The notes under the pieces are model-generated. The model was given only the letters and a program-made list of their open reading frames with translations, did not search any database and had not been told where the DNA came from. DNA of 64,000 nucleotides, taken from Sabethes cyaneus (lineage: Eukaryota > Arthropoda > Insecta > Diptera > Culicidae). The position numbers and the translations under genes were made by a program. Shown here piece by piece: positions 46,641-56,716 of the stretch. Location: the NCBI RefSeq assembly GCF_943734655.1, contig NC_071354.1, positions 140,354,642 through 140,418,641 on the forward strand. The letters run 5' to 3'. How positions within the stretch are numbered: position 1 is the first letter of the stretch; each line of letters opens with the position of its first letter.

Positions 46641-48729
46641 CTTTTTAACACTCATTTAGAAATGGAAAAACATTTATTAACGGTTGAAAAATTGGTTCGA
46701 AAAACAAACAGCGTCAGAAAAATGGTAAATAATAAAGCATTTAGTATTCGATCGAAAATTACCTTGCCGTTAATATTTTACTTTCATTTTAACTTTTAAA
46801 TTTTTTTATGAATATTATGTGAAGCCAGTTGAGGCCGTTATCGAAGTGAGGCTGATACCTAGATACATATACAATCAACGAAAGCAACAGAACTATCTAC
46901 TGCCTACAAAAGGTTTCGCCCGGCCGGAAACGTGTGCGCAATTGAAAACCATACAGAGGGTTAGTCAGAACCGCGGCACAACAATCATTCTAGCCGCCCG
47001 GTTGAAGAGGCACAAACCATCGGAAACGGCTCATAGCGATCGGAAACGATCATTGCAAGCCTTTATTGTCCAATTAAGTTTTTCCCAATTGAAAATAATT
47101 TACAACACGCTGCTGCTTCTACTGCTGTGTTGCTCTTGAATCGTTTGATTCTGCGGTATATCTTCTGCAGTTGATCGGCTTCTGTAGCTTCTGTGGAAAT
47201 TACGAAACAGAATGAAACAGCCGACGTGACAGCTCAGTCCACTGGCAGATCCTCATTGAAAAAGTGTTCTTCAAACCGAGGATGAAAGTGATACACGCAG
47301 GGCAGATAAATCAATAATTATCTCTAATTTTCGGGTTCGATCCTGCTTCGGCGCGTACGGAATGGCCTGTCGGACGATGTTAATTAGACTTTTCTAGAGA
47401 CAGGAAAGGGAAGCTCTCGAACGATGACCGGCGGTTTGGGAAAAATCCAGACGGAGAAAATAATGAAATACTAAATGATTTATTTGATTACGTCTGAAGC
47501 CGTCTGTGTACATAAGGGTGTGATCATATTTTTCAAGGTTCACCATCGCTAACGAGTGCGTTGCGGTACAGTGTGCACAGCGGGAAATTATACGTTCACT
47601 ATGATCGGCATCCCGGCGAGCGAACGCTAATGAGGTTGTTTGGATAACGCATAATTTCGTGAAGGATCCCTAATCATTTTCTTCTGAAGTTGGTATGAAG
47701 AACGTAGGACAAGTATGATTTCTATTCTGACTGATAATTAAAAAATCATACAGATTGATGAATTTTTGACTTTTCAATTCAATTGCATTTTTAATCGGGA
47801 AGCGGTTACTGATCTGAGAATTCTTTTATCGAGCCTTTAGGGCGTTATGCTAGCATAACCAACGATATTTGAATCTCGGCTCGGCTGGAATGTCAGAAGG
47901 ATCGGAACTGCAGCAAACAGCAAAGTTTTTAATTCTCTTAGAAACGTCAAGGCTACCATATAGCCAGTTCAATTATTATCAGAAAAGAGATAAACGAACG
48001 AAGGAGTTTTACGTGAAGTTTTATGCCCTTTGAAAGAAAAAACATATGACAACAAAAATTTAGTGTAAGCATATTAATCCAATTTTGTTGCCTATAACCG
48101 TTTGGAGTCGCGAAATCATGAAAAATAATGTTTCAGCAGCACAATCCTCGTTGTACAAACTTATCAGATCCATGTATGCTGATCAATACCGACGCCAAAA
48201 AAGTTTTATTGTTGCTAAAAAGATGGTGAAATCCTTGGCATAGCTTCAGTTATCACAGAAAAGAAAGCTGCTTTTACAGTATGGTCCACTAAGAATCCGA
48301 ACGAATGTTGTTTTCTGCGTGATGCCTTTCAGCCCATTTTGGTACATTCGATCATTTTTAGACGAAAATAAGGAACATGTTGGTACTGTAAGCGTTCACA
48401 GCCTGTATATTTTAACAATAATCAATTCTAATCTGTTACTATTGCCCGCAGGTAGCCGAATGATGCACAAGCACAGGCTAAACCAGGTCACGCAGAAAAC
48501 ATAAATGTATTGTTACTTTTTCATCAAAAGGAATGGAAAATATTATTATTATGATTTAAACCTTCAAATTAATTAAAATAACATTAATGCCTGCTTCAAT
48601 TAAGTCACTCGATGCCTCAACGTAATCAAAACCAAAGCAGCACACTCACGTTTTATAAAGTGATAAGCAATCGATTCAGTAGTAATACACTTCACAGTGA
48701 AAGAACGTGCTCGAAGCTCGTACTCTACG
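46641..48729. other. Upstream of the LRR gene; no other gene recognised
   Basis: Anonymous AT-rich DNA. A 106-codon plus-strand frame (46819-47139) is basic and matches nothing I know. A tRNA box-B-like GGGTTCGATCC at 47334-47344 has no accompanying tRNA fold. A TATAAAG at 48654 with TCAGTA 22 bp downstream lies 70 bp before the LRR start codon and is a weak core-promoter candidate, its spacing being shorter than usual. Confidence 0.35.
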
Positions 48730-49922
48730 ATGAGCCCTCGGATTAACTTTATGTAACTTACAGCATATTCTGACGGTATATCAGAACTATTGAAATAATC
48801 ATTGAATCACTGCTTTTCAGGTCATTGTCGTACACTGTTCTACTAATAGTCGCAATGCTGGATTCGGGATCTGCATGGCTTTACCCCTGCAAACGGCTCG
48901 GTTGGGGTTCGTACACCCTGCATAAACATTGTACCCTTGAAGATGTCGTCATCAAAGACGAAACACCGCTGTATCGGATTTTCTTTCCACCGGTCGATTT
49001 AGAAATTCGTTCCGGATTTATTCCCAGCTTTGGCAAAGCCGTCGCCGAACGCATGAGTGCCAGAACAAAACGGCTTACGATTAATTTTTGCGGAGTGGAA
49101 AGCGTTTTTCTGCGGGATACCCTGGAGTATGTGGTGATGAATTACAATCAACTAAGTGAAGTGCAGTTCGATTCGGCACAGGGGTTACAAGTTTGGTCAC
49201 TTCACTTGAGTTATAACCACTTGCGTGATATTGAATTTGTAAGAGATATAAAATCGCTAGTAATATTAATAGCTAGTAAAAATTTAATAAGTTCCGTTAG
49301 GTGGGAAACATTTGAGAATTTACATCGTTTAGCAACGTTAGACCTAGCAGGCAATCTAATCCAGCAGATTGACGGAAAAACAAATCTGCCAGTACTAAAA
49401 CGACTGGTTTTGGCTGAAAATTCAATTATAGATTTAGGAATTCAGGACGTCACCATGGAAAGTCTAAGAGAACTGAATGTTTCCCATAATCTTCTGGCGA
49501 GCGTGAATTTGTTCGATTTTAGGCGTACATTTCCTGTACTAGAAAAAATTGATGTTCGCCAAAACCTATGGAATTGCGAGCGACTAAAGCAATTAGAAAG
49601 TCTAATGATCCTTGAAAAATTTATGAAACGTGAGTCATATGCAGACATTCAAAATTGCCACACAGATCAACTTGAAAGCATTTCATTTGGTACACCCGAG
49701 ACAATACACAAATTGCAGAGTTATTTAGATGAAATGCAGAACATCTATCAAGAGCAGGTAAGCAATCATGACACCAATGGACGATTATATATGGCCCAAG
49801 AAATAGCATCCTACGTTGACGAAGACCTGGCTAGAATAAACAGTTCATTAGTAAAATTAAATCATAAAGTTGCACGTTTGTTTCAACAATATAATTTTTC
49901 GAAGTACAATATTGTGAAGTGA
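48730..49922 (+). CDS. Secreted leucine-rich-repeat protein, LRIM/APL1-like
   Basis: Two exons: 48730-48752 and 48821-49922, with a 68-nt intron (GTAACT...TGCTTTTCAG). Splicing makes ATG from AT/G and gives 374 residues. Residues 1-26 form a signal peptide (MSPRINFMS start, LLIVAMLDSGSA end), so export is expected. Cys31 and Cys45 form an N-terminal cap. LRR units follow at about 130-260 (LHLSYNHL, LDLAGNLI, LVLAENSI, LNVSHNLL, IDVRQNLW). A C-terminal cap has NLWNC (Cys260) and Cys287, and a helical, probably coiled-coil tail covers about 295-368. N-glycosylation sites NVS, NSS and NFS are present. This order matches mosquito LRIM/APL1 immune proteins, which bind complement-like TEP1; the double-Cys motif of that family is not seen, so the role is inferred. 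All neighbours are transposon relics. Confidence 0.82.
48753..48820 (+). other. Predicted 68-nt intron of the LRR gene
   Basis: The donor is TTTAT/GTAACTTA and the acceptor TGCTTTTCAG/GTCATT. The length is typical for insect short introns. Without splicing, exon 2 would have to start at a TTG or at an internal ATG that cuts the signal peptide. With splicing, a full signal peptide appears in frame. Confidence 0.75.
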
Positions 49923-49938
49923 AAGAATTGTAAATATA

Positions 49939-49944
49939 AATAAA
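49939..49944 (+). terminator. Candidate polyadenylation signal of the LRR gene
   Basis: AATAAA occurs 17 bp after the stop codon. A second AATAAA at about 50105-50110 could be an alternative. Confidence 0.5.
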
Positions 49945-50249
49945 TATAAATTCACGAATACAGTTCCAAGTACAGTTACATATAAAGTTTGTATCAATGA
50001 TTTTGTGCCACAGTGGGTCCGAATCGCAAAAACGTGATCATTAGCTATTTTGTAAAAAATGCGTAATTTCTCAAGGGTGGTGTCTTTGGAGAAATTTATT
50101 GATGAAATAAAGCGCGTCTTTTTACATCGGTCGGTGAAAGGCTGGATAATGCGAACAGCGATTCCATAGTGGTCCTTAGTCTTATCCAGTAACTCCTATC
50201 CCTATTTCCTTGTGGTACCAGCCGGAATACGAGCAACATTAGCGGAAAT
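49945..50249. other. 3' flank of the LRR gene
   Basis: Sequence without frames until about 50180, where the LINE tail becomes readable. Confidence 0.35.
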
Positions 50250-52415
50250 CGGGTAAGCAATCGCGGTGAAACTAAGGTCGTATACTGGACTACTTGCTAC
50301 ATTGAGAGCAAAAGATTTACAAGGATCAGCTCAGCAATTTATTGGTCCTGAACCGTTTCTGAGCACCTCCACATCCGCCGTTAAAGGCGAATTGATGACA
50401 TGGGAAAGGCTAAAAATAGTTTTCCGTTGGAATCAAACACAGGGTTGTAGACAAGCTAAATAGTTTATCTACCCAAACCCTACAGTAGCTAAAAAACTAC
50501 TCCATTTAACTCGTAGTGAACTACGCACGACCACGAGACTCCTAACAGGACACAGCCCTGCTGTTTATCATGAAGAATACCGGCAAGGTATCATCCGACA
50601 CCTGTAACTCTGAACCTGAAAGTTCAACGCATCTGCTCCGCTATTGCGGAGCTCTTGCATTATCAAGGCACAACTTCTTAGGAAGTTTCCTGCTTACTCC
50701 ATATCAGGTATGGAGCCCAAATCCCAAAACGGTCATGGGCTTTATAAACCATGTAGTACCGAATTGGGGCACAGGATTACAACTATTCCGCTCAACTCCA
50801 TCAATGGGTATGAGCGATCCGTAAACTGTGTACAGCAAGCGGGGCCTGCCACAAAAGATGATCATTAAGACTGTCGCAGTGGCCTTTTAACCCAATGCAC
50901 TATGGGCCAGAAATTAAAATTTCGGGATAAATATATTTGCGGTTAAACAGCATGTCGCAGCTCAATATGGTCTTCGGCAAAAAAATTGATGCATATTTTG
51001 AAGGGGTCGTCCAATATTTAAGCGTTACTTATACAACGATTTAAGTAATAACTTTTTGAGTAAACTTTTTTTTACCTTTTTGGTTTCAAAATATTAAAGA
51101 TAAACCAATTTCAGGTAATTTTTGTGAAGATATCAAACTTCTACCTTTTACCCATTTTCAGCAATAGACCTTTGTTTATAAACGACCCCTCAAATCACAT
51201 TTCTTCTTGTAACATGTTTATTTCAACAGACAGCTCAATGTGATGTTCTAGAAAATATTTTGCACATTAAAGAGGAATATTTTTGCTGAAAACTGTTTTG
51301 CTTTATATGCATTAATTAATAAGATATAATTGATTTTAGGTTAAAAACCGTCTGATGAATAATCCGAATATCTTAGCCATCTGCAAGTATCTGCAATTAG
51401 TTTGCATACCAATTTGTAGGGAATTATCAAAGCTATCTGCCCAATTGTGTATTTCAGAGAATACCTGGGAATACCATGGCTGATAATACCTGGGAATACT
51501 GCGGATTTTTTTTCATACATTTTATAACTTAATAAATATGCGTCCTAGCGTCAAACAGTCTGCACAGAAAATATGTATTTCAACATACTAAATAACTTTG
51601 TAGAACATTTGTAAGCAATAAAATAATCGTGTGCAAAGTTATTGAGTGTAATTGATTTTGAATGCTCTTTTTCAACACATCATTATATTTCGTAACCGGG
51701 AAGAGATAGATAGTTACTTTATTCAGCAAAATTGCTTATTTTAGTATTTTCTGCAACTTTTGGAGAAAAAAACTTTTTTTTTAAATTATTTAAGAAAACA
51801 AAAGTTTGTATCACCCTAATAGGTGAATTCATGGTCACCCTAATAGTGCAGGAAGATGCGCTATATTTTATTATTTTACTTCTCCGAAGACACCATTCTT
51901 GAAAAAATACACATTTTTCATCAAACGGTTTTTAGCCTAAAAACAGTTATATCTTATTAATTAATGCAGAAAAAGCGAAACAGTCTCCAGCAAAAATATT
52001 CCTCTTTAATGTGCAAAAGGTTGTCTAGAACATCACTTTGAGCTGTCTGTTGAAATAAACATGTTACAAGAAGAAATGTGATTTGAGGGGTCGTTTATAA
52101 ACAAAGGTCTATTGCTGAAAATGGGTAAAAGTTAGAAGTTTGATATCTTCACAAAAAATACTTGAAATTGGTTTATCTTTAATTTTCTGAAACCAAAAAG
52201 GTGAAAAAAAAATTTACTCAAAAAGTTATTACTTAAATTGTTATTAAAGTAACACGTAAATATTGGACAACCCCTTCAAAAGATGCATCATTTTTTCATT
52301 CAAAAAGTTGCCGAAGACTACATTGAACTGAGACACGCTGTTTAACCGCAAATATATTTGTCCCGAAATTTTAATTTCTGGCCCATAGTGCAATGCCCTT
52401 CTGGCATACAAAAAA
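50200..52415 (+). pseudogene. I/LOA-type LINE tail (RNase H end and C-terminal region), split by Transib-like element
   Basis: Readable pieces are AGIRATLAEIG near 50220, QQFIGPEPFLSTSTSAVKGE near 50330-50390, WERLKIVFRWNQTQGCRQAK near 50403-50460, LTRSELRTTTRLLTGH near 50508-50555, SSTHLLRYCGALALSR near 50612-50670, and FINHVVPNWGTGLQLF near 50740-50795. The GPEPF...W....GCRQAK and cysteine-containing C-terminal blocks are typical of LINE-like elements with an RNase H domain (I/LOA group; clade by motif style). The 3' UTR is interrupted at 50897 and resumes at 52396 (CCCTTCTGGCATACAAAAAAA). Multiple frameshifts. Confidence 0.7.
50898..52390. mobile_element. Transib-type non-autonomous element with about 465-bp inverted arms
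   Basis: Both ends begin CACTATGG, fitting the Transib terminal consensus CACWATGG (the RAG1-related superfamily). An exact 5-bp duplication CAATG flanks the element (50893-50897 and 52391-52395), the size known for Transib. The arms run 50898-51360 and 51917-52390 and are about 90 per cent alike by eye. Shared blocks include GCCAGAAATTAAAATTTCGG, AATATATTTGCGGTTAAACA, CAATAGACCTTTGTTTATAA and AAATAAACATGTTACAAG-type sequence. The 556-bp centre has no transposase frame. A transcript would fold into a very long hairpin. Confidence 0.87.
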
Positions 52416-52539
52416 AGGTCGTATACTGACAAAGCAGGAAGCATTGTGTTACCTCGGTAAATAAGATGGCAACCCCATCACGAGACTCGGTAGTGTGGCG
52501 TTAATCAGGTAACGTACCGTAATCAACTACTACGAAAAT

Positions 52540-54190
52540 TCCAGCGAAAATGATTCCGATCCATTCCATTCGGCACCGACCTAGGCGACGAAACAAGGAC
52601 GACGAATGGAAAATTGGTACTTGGAACTGCGGATCGCTTAATTTCGCTGATGGCGACCGAGTGCTACTCGAACAGCTTAAACCGTGTAACCTCGGCATCG
52701 TAGCTCCGCAGGAAATCTGTCGCAAAGGAGAGAAGGTTTGGGAGATCCGCGTCAAAAAGGCCCAGTTTTACCAGTTGGTGGCACAGCAAACGAACTAGGA
52801 ATGGGCTTTGTAGTGTTGGGATCGCGTGGTAGATTGGAAGGCGATCAATAAGAGAAAGTGTCTATTGAGAATAAAAGTCCGTTTCTTCAGTTACAGAACC
52901 ATCAACGAACGCTGCCCGCACGAAGGTAGGCCCAGGGATGAGAAAGCAATGCTCGCCACGAGACATCAAAATCGTGAAATCGTTGCGCGGTGCTTCAAAC
53001 CTAAAAGACGATTGCGACAGAATACGCTTGGCCATCGGAGAGGGTGCTACCGCGGCACTAGATGAGAAGCCCCGGATTATGCAAAATGATTGGCTTGATG
53101 ACGTATGCTAACAAGCAGTGGAGAGAAACAAATTGTTTGGAAAAATTATCTGAGCATTTCCACTGGGGAGAACATGTCCAAATACCGAGAAACCAGTTGA
53201 CTACGATCCTGGGGGGTAAAAACGACAAAAGGACAGAGAATGGGAAGAATTAGAACAATTATTCTGAGCTAATGACATGCGCAAATGCGAAACCTGACAT
53301 GTGTAGGGACGACGAAGGGAATCTAATCAAAGACGAGAGCGAGGTGGTCGACATGTGGAAGCAGTTCTCCGATAAATACATCGATGGCGTAGTTGCAAAA
53401 GGTGGTGGAACGGAAGTTAACATAGGATTGCCCATAGAAGATACTAATGTTTCAGAACTTGATCTCCAAAAAGTCAAACGAGGAATCGGATTGCTGAAGA
53501 CCAACAAAGCTGCTGGTAAGGACCGTCTACCGGCAGAGCTTTATAAACATGACCGGGAAACACAGGCAATGGCTCTACACTCACACTGGATTATTTCTAA
53601 GATATGGGAAGAGGAGAAGCTACCGGAAGAATGGATGAAAGGAGTGGTTTCTCCCATCAAAAAGGGCGATCGGCTCGACAGCTGCAACTAACATTGGTAA
53701 ACGCCGCCTACAAGGTACTCTCTCAGATCTTGTTACGCCGGCTGTCACCGATGGCGCAGGGTTTCGCAGGGAATTACCAGGAGGGCTTCATGAAAGCTCG
53801 TGCAGCTACGGACCGGCAGATCTTGCAGAACTGCTGGGAGTACAACGGTCGATGCATGGGACATCAGAGCTACATTGGATGTATTTCGTGCGTGCAGGGG
53901 ACACTACGAGTCCTTTCGAGACGCGGCTAGGGTTGAGTCGAGGATTATCTTGCATGGGGTTCAACATCGCTCTTGAAGGAGTGATCCGACGAGCGGGCAT
54001 CGAAACGAGAGGCACGTTTTTCACCAAGAGTAGCCAACTCCTAGGTTTTGCAGACAACTTTGATTTCATAACCAGGAAATTTACGATGGCGGAGGCGATC
54101 TACACCAGACTGAAAGCGGAGAAGATGCGCTATATTTTACTAATAACCTTTTCTAAAGATACTACACGAGTAGAAATGCAGCTTTTCAAG
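52540..54190 (+). pseudogene. RTE-clade LINE relic
   Basis: The endonuclease start is clear: WKIGTWNCGSLNFADGDRV (52610-52665), LGIVAPQEICRKGEKVWEIR (52690-52750; the catalytic QE is kept), and KKAQFYQ. A large part of the endonuclease is then deleted (between about 52990 and 53020). A linker follows (NDWLDDVC near 53088), then pre-RT (DMCRDDEGNLIKDESEVVDM, 53296-53355; LKTNKAAGKDRLPAELYKH, 53492-53550; LPEEWMKGVVSPIKKGDRLD near 53620). RT pieces in other frames run to FADNFDFITRK at 54046, where the second catalytic D is N. It ends near 54190. Confidence 0.85.
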
Positions 54191-54339
54191 CTACCCTGCG
54201 AAACTCGCTAAGCGAAGTTCTACAATTTCAAATGCTTGAAAATGTCTGCCACCCATGCGATTACTGTATAAAATTTCTGCCCAGAAAGCTGTTGAAAGTC
54301 TGCGTTGTCGCTGGTTTTGCCATCCATCATCACACAAAC

Positions 54340-54435
54340 GACCGAATGGTCGAAATCCAAATGGTCGAATCTCGAATGGCCGAATCACGAATGACCGAAT
54401 CACGAATGGCCGAATCACGAAAGGCCGAATTTTCC
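54340..54435. repeat. Solo arm of the GGCCGAAT foldback family
   Basis: Five or six tandem degenerate units of ATGGCCGAATCACGA (variants ATGGTCGAATCTCGA and ATGACCGAATCACGA). They match the left arm of the foldback element at 15745-15840. No inverted partner was found nearby. Confidence 0.75.
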
Positions 54436-56716
54436 CGGAATGCCTTAATCAACAAAATTTTTATTGCTCATTTTGTGAGACCTGGTAATTTTTGTCGTAA
54501 AAAATATCGTAAAAAAGAAGTGTCGTAAAATGTGTCATAAAAACATGCTACATTTTTGAAAAACAAAAAAAAATTTCGCTGCTCGAACAAAATTTAATTG
54601 AAAATATAAAATATAAAGCGATATTCATATATCTTTATATTATCTTTTTATATATACCTTATATTTACAAAGTATTAAACGTTTTTAAAATTAAAGATCG
54701 AATGCAATCATATTTTTTTAAATAAAAGCGATCTTCTATCGCAAAAACATACAGTGATCCGACACGCTCACACCACACACGCGTTCATCATATCGTTATA
54801 GCCTTGGTCTTGATCGTCTCTGATGTGGCAAATTGGACTACATACACAGTTAGACGTCACACCATGGGCAAACCAACATCAACATCATCAACACCATCCG
54901 CTCGGTTCATAAACAGCAAAGATGGGACCGAAACCACACTTCACAGGAAGGAAACAACAGCCGGACGGACGTACGAAATAGTCGTAAATGGATGAATGGC
55001 TGAATAAATGGAAGAAAAAAAAATGCGCATGAATGAAAAAAGAGGAAATTGCCCCTCGCGCCGCTGGCTGCTAGTGCCGCACACACAGATGCAGCACACG
55101 TCCGCATGTGTATATTTCACTCTTTATTACACACGCCGAAAGCCGCCTGCCTGCCAGAGAGACTTCGGATCGGAAGAAGTGTTTCAACGATGAACGCCAC
55201 AGATTCGTGTCCGTTTCGAACAACAGTTTCTTCCTACGCCACGAAAAAGTATCAACGTTGTGTTGTTAGACGCGCTAAATTGATTCTACGCGCCCTGGTC
55301 TGGCTTCTACGATTGCCAGCCGTACAGAAAAAGCTGTATTTTACTCTTTACTAAGCATTTCTTTTCATTCATAAAATTCTATTGACTTATTCATCGTTTT
55401 CGCTTGCTATCATATGGCTAGAAATTGAAAGAGGCAACTGTGGGATAGGGCGGAAGGGCAAGGGGTGTAGTTCCGGATCTGGGAACTAATAGGAAATAGG
55501 GTTCTACAGCTCTAGAAATTACTTCTACAAGCTACCTTTATTCTAACTAATAAAATTACTTCGTAAAATGTATATAATTAATATACTTAAGCAATACATA
55601 TTACTTTGCACATAAAATATGCCGAATAAATGAAACTTAAAAAATCCTTTTTAGTAATGGACGGATCTCTCGCCAACTGAACCAAAGGTCGACATAACCC
55701 ACTTAGAATTCATTGAAACTTTGTGTGTGAAGAGTTCATGTAAATGAGTAACTTTGCGTACATACTTAGTTTTTTCAAACAATTTCTAGGTTAACTTTCA
55801 GAAAGGATTCAATTTTTTCCTTTTTTCTTTATAAACATTTTCGAAGACATTTACATAAGTTTTGGTTGCGATCTAACGAGTTGTCTGAGTAAATGTAAGG
55901 AATGTCAACATTAAGGTGACCCTCAGTGTCTCTTACATACAGTGTCTGCTGTCAAGCTGCAATACTCATAGATGAATCGATAGACGAAACTCGCTTATTA
56001 TCGCTATAAAGAAAAACACACTTTTACACTGATCTGAACTTTCTAAAAGAAGGCCCTTCAAGCAAATAAAAGTGCCAAAAATTAGGCGACAAAAAATAAG
56101 ACAAAAGTTACTTCCTTTGATAAACTTTTTCACCTTTGTTCCGGAATAACCTTTGTTCCGAGTTACGCGGCATGAACTCAACAAGGCATCGACTGAAAAC
56201 CCCATGCCACGAGAAACACCCCGAGACCATGATATTTCCTACTCCATGTTTAAAAATGTTTTTATTGAAAACCGAGGCTTGAAAGCAAAGTCCGTAAGAC
56301 GGCGACCCCAGCGTTTTCTATCGGATCCAACAAAATTCTCGTTTGTTTCATCAGATTCTGTAATATTCCGCCATTTCTCACTCTTTTCGGGTCCAATCTA
56401 GTCTTGATATTGTTTAGCGAATTTCAGTCAAGCTTGAAGATGCTTTCGCGTGAGCATAGGTACTTTTCTACTACTACCAACTACCAACGATCTGCTTCTT
56501 AACAAGCCACCTCTGAATTGTTCTGGAACTCACTAGCAAACTCAGCTCATCACTTCTTGTCGATGTTGCTTTGAAAGAATCAATACTGAACAACATGTGA
56601 TCGTCATCTTTAGCTGTGGATTTCCGTGGAAATCCAGCTGCCTCACGATGTTTTGAGTTATGGAGAGCATTAAAAAGGAATTTTTTAAATCTACCGGATC
56701 ATTTTGTTTGAAATTA
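54436..56716. other. No recognisable gene
   Basis: Mostly AT-rich. 54750-55350 is richer in CpG and has overlapping frames (54804-54995 and 55049-55354 plus) with no known domain. Nothing else was supported. Confidence 0.35.

Noticed and set aside
47334..47344. tRNA gene suggested by GGGTTCGATCC
   Set aside because: No matching A box or cloverleaf could be folded around it; a SINE fragment is possible but unsupported.
48825..49922. LRR protein starting at the TTG at 48825
   Set aside because: The spliced model from ATG 48730 gives a proper start codon and a complete signal peptide.
50898..52390. CACTA (En/Spm) element because of the CACTA ends
   Set aside because: The duplication is 5 bp and not 2-3 bp, and CACTATGG fits the Transib end consensus better.
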